A stretch of DNA of 60,022 nucleotides from Planctomycetaceae bacterium (GTDB lineage: Bacteria; Planctomycetota; Planctomycetia; Pirellulales; Pirellulaceae). Below are positions 7,928 through 16,893 of the stretch, piece by piece. The first letter of the stretch is position 1, and every line of letters starts with the position of its first letter. Made by a program: the position numbers and the translations under genes. Under the pieces are notes generated by a model, which saw nothing but the letters and a program-made list of their open reading frames with translations, ran no database searches and had not been told where the DNA came from. The stretch lies in the NCBI GenBank assembly GCA_007127095.1, contig SKZY01000076.1, forward strand, positions 1 to 60,022, in the 5' to 3' direction.

Positions 7928-9178
7928 TCAGAGTTCGACACGTTTGGGCAGAATCGCGGAGAAGCGGCTGCCGCGGCCCAGCGACGTCCTGACCTCGATC
8001 CGGCCGCCGAGTGATTCGATGATCGCCTGAGAGACCGATAAGCCGAGTCCCATTCCGCCGCCGGAATCGTTCCCTTTGGTGCTAAAAAAAGGCTCGAAGA
8101 TCGATTCCAGGTCGCTGTCGCTGATCCCCCGGCCTTGGTCGGTGACATCGATCCGGTAATGGTCTTTGAGATCGACCAGACTGACATCGACGGCCTGGCC
8201 CCCCGGCGACGCTTGGATCGCGTTGCGGACGAGGTTGTAGATCACCTGCTTGATTTCATCCTCGGGTAATTCGACCATGGCGGCAACGTTACCACAATCG
8301 TTTTGCACCCGCACATCGCGTTGCGACGCGACGGTATCGAGAAAGAACAGGACTTCTTGGATTGCGGCCACCAGGTCGAAGGCTTTGGCGGGCTGCGATT
8401 GCCGCCGGTAGGACTGGTACATCTGTTGAACGATGCCGCTGATCCGGTCGATTTCCTTATCGATCAGTTCGAAAATCGGATGTTGCGGGTGATCGGCGGC
8501 GAGATCTGATTGGATCAGAGTCAGGGCGTTGCGGATCCCGGCCAGCGGGTTGTTGATTTCGTGGGCGACGGAAGCGGCGAGTTGTCCCAGTGCGGCCAGC
8601 TTTTCCATCTGGGCCTGTCGGCGTTCGAGTTTGCGGAGGCTGGCGGTTCGATCCTTGACCATTTGTTCGAGTTGCTCGGCGTAGCGTTTCAATTCATCGC
8701 GGAGCATCTGCTTGCGAGAGATGTCACGGACGCTGGTACGAAAGCCGAGGGTCCGTTCGGAGTCTTTCATCGGTTGCCATGAAATCGCGACCCAGACGAT
8801 CGTCCCGTTGCGATGCCGGATCCGAAACTCAACGTCGTTGCCGGTGGTCGAGTCGAGGATTTGTCGCAGCAATTCGGCGACCTCCTGCCGGTCTTGCTCC
8901 ACGACCATCGGCAGCGGGTAGGAGGGCATGGCGAGACATTCGTCTACCTGGTAGCCGGTCATCCGGGTAACGGCCGGATTGACCCACAACGGCTTGCCCT
9001 CGATCGACAGCCAGGTTTCCCAGTCGTAGGTATAGTCAGCGACGAGTCGAAAGTGCGTATCGTCACCGGCCTGCGGGACCGCCGGCAGTTCGTCCGAATC
9101 TCGCATCGGTGGGGACAACGGGGGTTGGGGAAGCGGAGACTCGTGATCCCCGTTGTGGTTCGCCGGTTTTCGGTTCAT
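7928..9178 (-). CDS. Soluble PAS-domain sensor histidine kinase
   Basis: Class I histidine kinase of 416 aa with no membrane segment, so it senses a cytoplasmic or membrane-permeant signal. PAS domain about residues 42-155 (WVNPAVTRMTGYQVDE, RNGTIVWVAISWQPMKD, VRDISRKQ), then a coiled coil (about 158-195), HisKA with His206 in ASVAHEINNPLAGIRN, and HATPase_c with N box NLVRNAIQAS, DQGRGIS (G1), FEPFFSTK and GGGMGLGLSVS (G2). The NtrB-like HEINNP box suits an NtrC-type partner, which is the next gene. The ATG at 9178 lies 116 nt inside the upstream synthase gene; ATG 9106 is an alternative that would cut the overlap to 44 nt. Neither start has a good Shine-Dalgarno site. Confidence 0.93.
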   Translation of the reverse strand: MNRKPANHNGDHESPLPQPPLSPPMRDSDELPAVPQAGDDTHFRLVADYTYDWETWLSIEGKPLWVNPAVTRMTGYQVDECLAMPSYPLPMVVEQDRQEVAELLRQILDSTTGNDVEFRIRHRNGTIVWVAISWQPMKDSERTLGFRTSVRDISRKQMLRDELKRYAEQLEQMVKDRTASLRKLERRQAQMEKLAALGQLAASVAHEINNPLAGIRNALTLIQSDLAADHPQHPIFELIDKEIDRISGIVQQMYQSYRRQSQPAKAFDLVAAIQEVLFFLDTVASQRDVRVQNDCGNVAAMVELPEDEIKQVIYNLVRNAIQASPGGQAVDVSLVDLKDHYRIDVTDQGRGISDSDLESIFEPFFSTKGNDSGGGMGLGLSVSQAIIESLGGRIEVRTSLGRGSRFSAILPKRVEL

Positions 9179-12100
9179 CGGTTGGCATTTGGCCGAGATC
9201 TTTCAGGTGGTGGACCAGTCGCTGCACGGTGTAGCGGATCTGGGATTCCGAATGCTCACTGGTGATGAAGAAGCGGAGTCGCGCGGCCGATTCGTCGACA
9301 GCCGGATAGAGGATCGGTTGGACGTTCACACCGTCGCCGAACATCCGATGCGACAACCGCAATGCGACCAACGAGTTGCCGGTGATCACGGGGATTACCG
9401 CCGTGCCGCCACTTTCACCGGTATCGAGGCCGGCGTCGCGGGCGAGTTGGAGGAACAATTCGCTCCGCTGGCGGAGCGTTTCGATACGCTGGGGCTGATG
9501 TTCCAACAGGTCGATCGACGCCAAGGCGGCAGCCGCGGACGACGGTGGCAGGCCGACGCTAAAGACGAACCCGGGGGCGGTGTAGCGGAGGTATTCGATC
9601 AAGGCGGTCGAACCGGCGATGTATCCGCCACAGGAGGCAAAGGCTTTGCTGAGCGTCCCCATCCAGACGTCGACGTCGGTCGCTGGCAGTCCGAAATGCT
9701 CGGATATGCCTCGGCCTGTCGAGCCCATCGTGCCGATGCTGTGGGCCTCATCGACCATCAACATCGCGCGATGTTTCCGCTTCACGGCGACGAACGCCGG
9801 CAGCTCGGGGAAGTCGCCATCCATGCTGTACACGCCCTCGATGATCACCAACACGCGTCGATACTGCGAGCGGACCTTGGACAGCAGTTCATCGAGAGCC
9901 TGGTGGTCGTTGTGAGGAAACGCCCGCCGACGGGCGCCGGACAGTAGCGCCCCTTGGACGATACTGTTGTGTGACAGTGCATCGTGAACGATCAGGTCAC
10001 CGGGCCCGAGGAGGTGTCCGATGGTCGTTTCGTTGGTCGCGTGGCCGCCGACCATCGTGATCGCGGCATCGACACCGATCCAGCCGGCGATCCGCGATTC
10101 GAGTTCACCGTGGACCGGCTTTTCGCCGGAGACCAAACGGCTTGCCGAAACGCTCGTACCATATTGGCGGATCGCTTCGATGGCCGCTTCGCCGACGACC
10201 GGTTCACCCGACATCCCCAGATAGTTGTAGCTGGCGAAGCTGATCAGTTCTCGGCCACCGACCACGGTGGTGTCCCGAACGACCGACTCATGAACCGTAA
10301 AGTAGGGATTCGGCACGCCGGTCATCAGCATCTGCGACATCGTTTGCCGCAGACGTTGGTACTCGGGGAATTGCGTGATGTCGTCCTGCGGCTCGACCTC
10401 GGTCGCCGGGTGGGGCTCGACGGTAGCGCCATTACGGGCGTAGGCGTCGGCAGCCACGCTACCGAGCGGCGCGACGAGATCGCTAGCGGCACGCCGAATG
10501 CCCTCGGCCGGCATGTGTTGGATGATCGCGACGGCGGTTTCTTGGAGCGTCTCGATTTCGTCGAGTACGTCCTGGGGGAAGCGGCCTCCGAAGGCCTCTT
10601 CGAGCCGGCGAGCGATATCGAGTCGTTCGAGGCTGTCGAGGCCGAGGTCGAGGACGATGTTGGTGTCGGGCGTCAATTCGCCGGCGCGTTCGCCAGCGAC
10701 CGCGCGGATCTGGCGTTCCAAGATCGTCAAGACGAGCGGCAACTCGGCAGCTTGGCCGACGTCGCGAAGCGGACTCGCTTGGCCGGTCGCCCGGCTGCGA
10801 TGGCCGCGGGTCGCCGGTCCGGCCGTCATCATCGTCGGACCACCGCTGTGGACGACGCCGGCGACTTCCTCCCAGCGGACCCATTTGGCGATCAGTTTCA
10901 GGTCGCCATCTCGAACCGCTTCCATGCAGGAATGCCGCTGAATTTTGCCGCTGCTCGTTTTCGGCACCGAACTGTTGCGAACGAGGTAGACGGCATCGGG
11001 AGGCAGGTCGTGCTCTTCGGTGACGGCGCGACGGATCTGTTGGAGATGGGAATCCCAATCGAGTCCGCGTTGGCGGACCGTCTCGGCGACGATCACTAGG
11101 TGTTCGCGGTCCTGCAGCGTCATCGCGAACGCCGCCACCGACCCGGCCTGGACGGCATCGCTGGCCGCTTCGACCGTCTGTTCGATGTCTTGGGGATAAC
11201 GATTGACGCCACGAACGATGATCACGTCCTTGAGTCGACCGGAAACGTACAGCTGGCCGTCATGCAAGAATCCGAGGTCGCCGGAACGCAGGAACGGACC
11301 TTGGCCGTCAGCGGTCATGCCGCAGAAGGTCTTTTCGGTCGCTCGCAGCGCCTGCCAATAGCCGCGACCGACCGACGGGCTTTGGATCCAAATCTCGCCG
11401 ATTTCGCCATCGGGCAGGATTTCGAAGCTATCGGGGGAGACGATTTCGACCACCTCACCGGAAATCACCCGCCCGCAGCCGACCAACCGGCGTGAATGCT
11501 CGGCACCGGAGGCGCAGGGGACGACCCGCCGTTGGTCCAGCATCGATCCGTCGAAGGTCTTCGTCACCGGTCGGCCCTGCCGTGGTCCGCCGGTTACCAG
11601 CAGCGTCGTTTCGGCCATTCCATAGCAGGGCAAGAACGCTTCGCGACGGAACCCGTAGGGAGCGAACCGTTCGGCGAAGGCGTCGAGTGTCTTCGGGCGG
11701 ATCGGCTCAGCCCCGTTGAAGGCGATTTTCCAGTTCGATAGATCGACGCCCTCGATCTCCTCGTCGCGGATCTTGTCGACACAAAGTTGGTAGCCGAAAT
11801 TCGGCCCTCCGCTGATTTCGAGCTGGTCGCGCGAGAGCGTTTGTAACCAACGGGCCGGACGCTGCAAAAATGTCATCGGGCTCATCAGCGTCGAGGATCG
11901 CCCGGTGAACAGCGGCTGCAGGATACCGCCGATCAGCCCCATGTCGTGGTAGGCCGGCAGCCAAGCCATCCCGCGATGATCCCGCTCCGGCTCGAACGCT
12001 TCCAGGATCAGTTCGCAATTCGCCAACACGTTGCGATGCGACAGCATGACCCCCTTGGGGGATCCGGTCGAGCCGCTGGTGTATTGCAGGATCGCCAACG

Positions 12101-12629
12101 ATTCGGCCGAGAGCGACGGTGGTCGCACCCACGCATCAGCATCGCGCAGATCAGCCGCATCGGTACCGAGGATCGTGACCCCTTCGAGATCCTCGTAGCG
12201 GTCATCGGCACTCAGCTGTTCAGCGACCGATTCGATCGAAAATGCGATTCGGGTATCGGCATCGTCGACGATTGAGCGAATTCGCGAGGCGCGACGATTG
12301 CGGCGGGGCGGGTATGCCGGAACGGCGATGGCGTCGAGCGCATGACAGGCGAACAGACCGATCACGAAATCGAGTCCTGGGGGGTAGAGCAACAAGATTC
12401 GTTGCCCCGGTTCGATCCGGTCACGCAGCGCCCCGGCCAAACCTCGAACCTCGTCCCACAGCCCGCGGTAGGTCAGTTCCCGCTGATTTGTCTCGCCGTC
12501 GGTGAAGGCGAAAGCCAAACGGTCCGGCTGAACTTCCGCCCAATGTTCGACCACCGCCAGCACATGGTCCGTCGGCGGTGCCTGTTTGCCGAAGTATCGC
12601 TGCAGCGTCTGGTTGGTTCGTTTTAGCAT
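9063..12629 (-). CDS. Fatty acyl-AMP ligase / acyl carrier protein / alpha-oxoamine synthase fusion
   Basis: One 1188-aa enzyme with three parts. Residues 1 to about 590 are a fatty acyl-AMP ligase (AMP loop TSGSTGSPKG 184-193, ISGGPNFGYQLC typical of FAALs, CYGMAET 335-341, RSGDLG, GRLKDVIIVRG). About 630-710 is a carrier domain with phosphopantetheine Ser666 in GLDSLERL. About 750-1150 is a PLP enzyme of the AONS/KBL/serine palmitoyltransferase family (GTSVSASRLVSGEKPVHGELE, DEAHSIG 960-966, PLP Lys995 in GTLSKAFASCGGYIAG). Expected chemistry: activate a fatty acid, load it on the carrier, and condense it decarboxylatively with an amino acid to a long-chain aminoketone. Product and amino acid are not determined; a sphingoid-like base or a ketone signal are both possible. 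The ATG at 12629 is chosen by homology-like N-terminus; no Shine-Dalgarno site is seen. First gene of an operon with kinase and regulator. Confidence 0.92.
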   Translation of the reverse strand: MLKRTNQTLQRYFGKQAPPTDHVLAVVEHWAEVQPDRLAFAFTDGETNQRELTYRGLWDEVRGLAGALRDRIEPGQRILLLYPPGLDFVIGLFACHALDAIAVPAYPPRRNRRASRIRSIVDDADTRIAFSIESVAEQLSADDRYEDLEGVTILGTDAADLRDADAWVRPPSLSAESLAILQYTSGSTGSPKGVMLSHRNVLANCELILEAFEPERDHRGMAWLPAYHDMGLIGGILQPLFTGRSSTLMSPMTFLQRPARWLQTLSRDQLEISGGPNFGYQLCVDKIRDEEIEGVDLSNWKIAFNGAEPIRPKTLDAFAERFAPYGFRREAFLPCYGMAETTLLVTGGPRQGRPVTKTFDGSMLDQRRVVPCASGAEHSRRLVGCGRVISGEVVEIVSPDSFEILPDGEIGEIWIQSPSVGRGYWQALRATEKTFCGMTADGQGPFLRSGDLGFLHDGQLYVSGRLKDVIIVRGVNRYPQDIEQTVEAASDAVQAGSVAAFAMTLQDREHLVIVAETVRQRGLDWDSHLQQIRRAVTEEHDLPPDAVYLVRNSSVPKTSSGKIQRHSCMEAVRDGDLKLIAKWVRWEEVAGVVHSGGPTMMTAGPATRGHRSRATGQASPLRDVGQAAELPLVLTILERQIRAVAGERAGELTPDTNIVLDLGLDSLERLDIARRLEEAFGGRFPQDVLDEIETLQETAVAIIQHMPAEGIRRAASDLVAPLGSVAADAYARNGATVEPHPATEVEPQDDITQFPEYQRLRQTMSQMLMTGVPNPYFTVHESVVRDTTVVGGRELISFASYNYLGMSGEPVVGEAAIEAIRQYGTSVSASRLVSGEKPVHGELESRIAGWIGVDAAITMVGGHATNETTIGHLLGPGDLIVHDALSHNSIVQGALLSGARRRAFPHNDHQALDELLSKVRSQYRRVLVIIEGVYSMDGDFPELPAFVAVKRKHRAMLMVDEAHSIGTMGSTGRGISEHFGLPATDVDVWMGTLSKAFASCGGYIAGSTALIEYLRYTAPGFVFSVGLPPSSAAAALASIDLLEHQPQRIETLRQRSELFLQLARDAGLDTGESGGTAVIPVITGNSLVALRLSHRMFGDGVNVQPILYPAVDESAARLRFFITSEHSESQIRYTVQRLVHHLKDLGQMPTDEPKTGEPQRGSRVSASPTPVVPTDARFGRTAGGPAGR

Positions 12630-13064
12630 GGGATGGCGAGTAAGGACGTTCGAGGCATTCCGAGATCGGCCGACCTGCACCGACAGGTTCGATACCACAT
12701 ATTTATCGGTCGTCGATGACCTCTTGATCCGGCCGGTCTGCGATTTCCGCTGGCAACTTTCTGCTCGACAACCCGGGAGAACCACCGTTGTGGCTGGCCC
12801 CGAAACAACTGGCCGGTTCCACTGCCGAAGGCATCACGCTGGCCGACGCTACGGCGTCACTACCGAATTTGCCCAGCCTTCCTCGCCGGCCCGAACGATA
12901 TTCTACCCGCAGCTGGCATATCCGTAAGATCGGCAAGCGGGTCACCGACAATTGGACCACTCCGGCCGACAATCCGTCCTTCTTGCCAGACCCGGCACTA
13001 TAACCGTTACGATGCCGTCGGCTCGACTCGTTTTCAATCCCTCTGTGTTTCCCAAGCGACCGCC
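12630..13064. other. 435-base divergent intergenic region
   Basis: Separates the minus-strand oxoamine synthase from the plus-strand GlmU-like gene, so it must hold both promoters. Short frames exist on both strands (for example 12788-13003 plus) but none shows a start signal, a domain or coding-like composition that I trust. An AT-richer patch near 12695-12710 (minus-strand ATAAATATG) could be the -10 region for the synthase. I found no properly spaced sigma-54 site. Confidence 0.5.
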
Positions 13065-14393
13065 ATGCCCGCCGATCCACGATCCGCAACGACGATTTTT
13101 TGCTTCGAGGACCGGTCCGTCGATCGACTCAATCCCGCCACAACCGCTCGGCCGGCTTACGCGATCTCTTGCGCCTCGCTGCGATTGATCGATCATCTCG
13201 AAGCGTTGCGCGTGCCGATTTTCGGCGAATGCAGGCCGCACTTGGCCGAAGTCCAGCGACTCGACTTCGGCTTGACCGAACCGCCGGCATCGCCGGAACG
13301 CGGCCCCGCAACGCTGTTGGTCAATGCTCGCGTCGTCCCCAATCTGAATAACGTCGCGTTGCTGGAACGCATGCTGCGCGATCGCCAGCCGGCGGTAGTT
13401 CGTGACAGCGAGGGGAAGGTCGCGATGGCTTGGCTCCCACCGGGGCATCCGTCGCGGGAGTGCGACCCTGGCGATTCGGGGCTTGCCGGGGAGGGGCGGA
13501 TGGGCGGCCCGAGTGGCGACCAAGACACTCGGTTGGGAATCGACGAGTGGGCAGAAAGGGTGACGGTGGAATTGCCGGCGGTCACAGAACTTGCCGACAC
13601 CTTCCAATGGCCACACGATATCGTGCTGCACCATATGCGGTCGATGTCGGCAGCGATGGAGTGGCGGATCGCCGGCGGCGATTACGAGCAGATTGCCGAC
13701 GGAGTATTCGTTGCGCCCGGGGCGAAGATCGGTGACCACGCGGTGATCGACGTCAGCAAAGGGCCGATCCTGATCGAACGGGACGCCCAAGTCGGCCCGT
13801 TCTGTTTCCTCGCCGGTCCGGTGCATATCGGCGCCGGAGCTCGCATTTTGGAACACGCGGCGCTGAAGGACGCCGTCGCGTTGGGGCACACGACCAAGGT
13901 CGGTGGCGAGGTGGAGGCATCGGTGATCGAGCCATTTACCAACAAGCAGCACCACGGTTTTCTCGGCCACAGCTATCTCGGCAGTTGGATCAACCTCGGG
14001 GCGGGCACCTGCAACAGCGATTTGAAGAACACCTATGGCACGATCAACATGGAATACGGCGCCGAAAAGGTCGCGACCGAGATGCAGTTCATGGGTTGCG
14101 TGATGGGCGATTACTCAAAGACCGCGATCAACACGGGGATCTTCACCGGCAAGGTGGTCGGTGTCTGCAGCATGCTGTACGGATTCGTGACGTCGAACGT
14201 GCCGAGCTTCGTCAATTACGCGCGGTTGTTCGGACAGACCGCGACGTTGCCACCGGAGGTGATGATCAGCACTCAGGCCCGGATGTTTTCGCGACGTCGG
14301 GTGACGCAGCGGCCCTGCGATCAGCAATTGATCTTCGACATGTTCGAACTGACCGAAGAGGAACGTAACCTACAGTCCGCTATCGGATTGTAG
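13065..14393 (+). CDS. GlmU-like putative sugar nucleotidyltransferase / hexapeptide acyltransferase
   Basis: 442-aa protein of the alternative GlmU-like family. The N-terminus (FEDRSVDRLNPATTARPAYAISCASLRL) matches the family's modified nucleotidyltransferase domain, which lacks the classic GxGTRM loop. From about residue 205 there is a left-handed beta-helix of hexapeptide repeats (GVFVAPGAKIGDHAVID, GPILIERDAQVGPFCFLAGPVHIGAGARI). The conserved C-terminal block has HGFLGHSYLGSWINLGAGTCNSDLKNTYGTI and GDYSKTAINTGIFTGKVVGV. The likely role is an acetylated amino-sugar nucleotide for envelope polymers, cytoplasmic. Its last 24 bases overlap the convergent rsmD-like gene. No neighbour shows which sugar is used. 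Confidence 0.85.
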   Translation: MPADPRSATTIFCFEDRSVDRLNPATTARPAYAISCASLRLIDHLEALRVPIFGECRPHLAEVQRLDFGLTEPPASPERGPATLLVNARVVPNLNNVALLERMLRDRQPAVVRDSEGKVAMAWLPPGHPSRECDPGDSGLAGEGRMGGPSGDQDTRLGIDEWAERVTVELPAVTELADTFQWPHDIVLHHMRSMSAAMEWRIAGGDYEQIADGVFVAPGAKIGDHAVIDVSKGPILIERDAQVGPFCFLAGPVHIGAGARILEHAALKDAVALGHTTKVGGEVEASVIEPFTNKQHHGFLGHSYLGSWINLGAGTCNSDLKNTYGTINMEYGAEKVATEMQFMGCVMGDYSKTAINTGIFTGKVVGVCSMLYGFVTSNVPSFVNYARLFGQTATLPPEVMISTQARMFSRRRVTQRPCDQQLIFDMFELTEEERNLQSAIGL

Positions 14394-15026
14394 CGTCAGC
14401 ACTCGGCCGAGGCGGTCGGTTTGATGGAAGGCAAGCGTCATGTTCCCTTTGGGGCGGACATCCCACGGACTGAGTGGGAGCGTCGCGACGTCAAAAAATT
14501 TGTCACTTTCCGTCACCAGCAGGCTGTCGGGCGGGGCCGAATCGGCCGTGGTTTGCAGCAGAGCGAAGAGTTTTTCCCGCTGTTCGGTCCACATCGCATA
14601 GGGCGGGCAAAAATAGACGACCCAGGGTGTCAGCGGATCGGCCGCGGCGACTTCGCTCATCCGAACGGGCGAGACTCGGAAGGTGTCGCCGTGAATCACT
14701 TCCACCTCGGCGGACGACAACCCGATCGCGGCGGCGCTGTCACGGATCGTCCGTGCGAAAGTCCGACCGCGTTCGATCGCCAGGGCTCGTTTGGCACCGC
14801 GGCTATACGACTCGATCGCGAGGATGCCGGTCCCTGAAAAGAGGTCCCAGGCGATCCGCTCCTTAATCGCTGGGCCGACAATGTTGAACAGCGCCTCGCG
14901 GAGGCTCTCTTTCATTGGCCGGGTATTTCGGTCGCCTAGATAGGTCACGCCGCGGCCTCGCATCTGGCCGCCGATGATCCGAAGCTTGCTCGGCTTGACG
15001 TTCGCCAATCGCTTGGTCAACGGCAT
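14370..15026 (-). CDS. rsmD: RsmD-like 16S rRNA (guanine-N2) methyltransferase
   Basis: SAM-dependent methyltransferase expected to modify G966 (E. coli numbering) of 16S rRNA. Signatures: LRIIGGQMRGRGV at the N-terminus, RPMKESLREALFNIVG, and motif I DLFSGTGILAIESYSRGA. The catalytic motif IV, normally (D/N)PPY, reads CPPY here (FCPPYAMW; codon TGC near 14610). ATG 15026 (218 aa) fits the family's short N-terminus; the frame stays open to a GTG at 15146, which would add 40 basic, Ser/Arg-rich residues. It converges with the GlmU-like gene with a 24-nt overlap. The fold assignment is strong; activity with Cys in place of the Asp/Asn is uncertain. Confidence 0.85.
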   Translation of the reverse strand: MPLTKRLANVKPSKLRIIGGQMRGRGVTYLGDRNTRPMKESLREALFNIVGPAIKERIAWDLFSGTGILAIESYSRGAKRALAIERGRTFARTIRDSAAAIGLSSAEVEVIHGDTFRVSPVRMSEVAAADPLTPWVVYFCPPYAMWTEQREKLFALLQTTADSAPPDSLLVTESDKFFDVATLPLSPWDVRPKGNMTLAFHQTDRLGRVLTLQSDSGL

Positions 15027-15285
15027 GGCGGGGCGGCCATATCGGTCCTTGCGACCATTTCCCGGGGAGGCCTTCGGGTCAGCCGAAGAATCGGTCCGCG
15101 ACCGTCGTCGCGGGGATCGGCCTGGAGGAACATCTGCTGGGGGCACTGATCAAACCGCCATCGGGGTGCGTAACGTGAAGGGACGATCCGGTTCGGAACT
15201 CGACCGGGTCGGGAAAGTATGGGGCAGAGACATTCAGCGGGGAACTCGCCGATCGAGCGATCCGCAGCGGAGGATGCCTGCCCTT

Positions 15286-15313
15286 TGTTTCCCGCTCAAT
15301 GTTTCCCGTTCAA
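15286..15313. repeat. 14-bp tandem duplication
   Basis: TGTTTCCCGCTCAA followed directly by TGTTTCCCGTTCAA (13 of 14 identical), about 110 bp before the cyclophilin-like gene. It is one of several 14-18 bp tandem duplications in the gaps of this window. Confidence 0.7.
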
Positions 15314-15425
15314 TGCTCATTGGCCGAACCGTCATCGGGCTGACGCCAGCGACCCTCAGCGTTTATCCTGACGGATCGATCGCGTTGGCGACAGTCGCAA
15401 ACTTCCAAAACCTGATGCAGAAAAT

Positions 15426-16751
15426 ATGGTTTGTATAGCACATTGTGGCAATTCCTGTGGATCGGCGATCACGCTGCGGTACCTGTTGAAGTCGATCTGC
15501 CTGCTGTGGATGCTGGCCGCGGCGGTCACGGCGATGGCTCAGCAGGTCGGTGACGGCGGCGACGCCCCTGACCCGCCGGCGAGCGTGCCGGGGTCGACTC
15601 CGGTCGACGCCGAGACCGCGGCCGAACTTCCTGCCGCCGGCACGATCGACCTGACCGGTTTGACCGATGAAGAGCGAGCGATGGTGCAAGCTTTTATCGA
15701 GGTACGTGAGGTTTGGGTCGAAACGTTGGTGGAGATGCGTCAGGTACAGATCCGGTTCAACAACTCGGTCGAGAAAGACCCGCGGTCGATGGTCCGCTTT
15801 CGCGAACTCCGCAACCTGGCGCGGGAGCAGTTGAAAGACCTTTTCGCTGCCGGCGTGCGGCTATTTGAAACCCGACCTGGCGATTTCGAATCCGGCTCTT
15901 TTCTCGCCACGGTGCTCGATTACCGCAAAGAAAATTCGATTTACGAGGACTCGTTCCACGCTGCCAAGCTGCTGATCGACTCCGAAATTCCGATGACCGA
16001 ACTCTACTTGGTCGCGGCGCGGGCGGCGTTTATCGAAGGTCGGTTCGACGAGGTCTTGCCGATGTACGAGGCTTATGTTGCCGCCGAGGGGCCGGACAAG
16101 ATCGAGGACGTCGACAAACAATTTGTCGGGATGTTGGAACCGTATCGGGATTGGTGGGCGGAGGAGATCGAGCGGCGACAAGCCGAGACGGAGGCTGACG
16201 ATCTGCCTCGGGTATTGCTGGAAACGACGTGCGGTCCGGTGGTGCTGGAATTGTTCGAAGACCAGGCCCCCAATACGGTGGCTCATTTTCTCCGCTTGGT
16301 CGAAGAGGAATTCTACGACGGTCTCGACTTTTATCAGGTGATCAGCGATTTGTTGGCGATGGGCGGCGACCCGATCGGTGATGGCACCGGCACCTATGGC
16401 CGGTTCATCCCCGACGAACATGAGCGGGCAGATAGCCGGCGTATCTTCCGCGGTTCGATTTTTATGGCCAAAATGCCAGCCGATACCGAGGGGACCAGCT
16501 ACGTGCCCGACACGGCGAGCAGTCAGTTCATCATCGCCTTGGTACCGATGGCTCCGCGGGAGCGGACGCAAACGGTGTTCGGCCGTGTGATCGAAGGGCT
16601 CGACGTCGTCTGCTCGTTCCGCCGCGTCGATCCGGCGAAAAAGAAGGAGAATGAAGTCGTGATGCCGCCCGATCGGATTCTGACCGCCCGCGTCGTCCGA
16701 AAACGTGATCATGATTACGAAGTCAAGTACGTTCCCGCGGGTGGCGATTGA
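15426..16751 (+). CDS. Exported cyclophilin-like protein with altered active site
   Basis: 441 aa. A signal peptide or anchor (about residues 18-38, SICLLWMLAAAVTAMAQQ) is followed by a Pro/Asp-rich stretch, a helical domain of about 180 residues (DEERAMVQAFIEVREVWVETLVEMRQVQI onwards, TPR-like) and a C-terminal cyclophilin domain from about 262 (VLLETTCGPVVLELFEDQAPNTVAHFLRLVEEEFYDGLDFYQVI). Cyclophilin landmarks are GGDPIGDGTGTYG, GSIFMAK, SSQFIIA and QTVFGRVIEGLDVV. The catalytic Arg of FHRVI is Gln (FYQVI), the Gln before GGD is Met, and the Trp/His near the C-terminus are absent. It was thus probably a periplasmic chaperone or scaffold rather than an efficient prolyl isomerase. Confidence 0.85.
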   Translation: MVCIAHCGNSCGSAITLRYLLKSICLLWMLAAAVTAMAQQVGDGGDAPDPPASVPGSTPVDAETAAELPAAGTIDLTGLTDEERAMVQAFIEVREVWVETLVEMRQVQIRFNNSVEKDPRSMVRFRELRNLAREQLKDLFAAGVRLFETRPGDFESGSFLATVLDYRKENSIYEDSFHAAKLLIDSEIPMTELYLVAARAAFIEGRFDEVLPMYEAYVAAEGPDKIEDVDKQFVGMLEPYRDWWAEEIERRQAETEADDLPRVLLETTCGPVVLELFEDQAPNTVAHFLRLVEEEFYDGLDFYQVISDLLAMGGDPIGDGTGTYGRFIPDEHERADSRRIFRGSIFMAKMPADTEGTSYVPDTASSQFIIALVPMAPRERTQTVFGRVIEGLDVVCSFRRVDPAKKKENEVVMPPDRILTARVVRKRDHDYEVKYVPAGGD

Positions 16752-16893
16752 CCGCGAGCGGGCCGGAGGGATGTAGGCACGCGTTGACGAGGCGCCGTCG
16801 CTGCGTTAGCTTCCCGTCTCCGCATTCGCGGTCCCGACGTCCCGCCGGAGGGCGTCCACGCCCCCATTACCCACCTGATTGAGAACGCCTGCG

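Noticed and set aside
9984-11099. 371-codon plus-strand open frame
   Set aside because: Antisense to the oxoamine synthase fusion; its composition mirrors the real gene.
12764-12777. GG-N-GC pattern suggesting a sigma-54 promoter upstream of the GlmU-like gene
   Set aside because: The spacing between GG and GC is 9 instead of 10 and the flanks do not match the consensus.
12942-13970. 342-codon minus-strand open frame
   Set aside because: Antisense to the GlmU-like gene, whose hexapeptide repeats are unmistakable.
15861-16712. 283-codon minus-strand open frame
   Set aside because: Antisense to the cyclophilin-like gene; no motif found.
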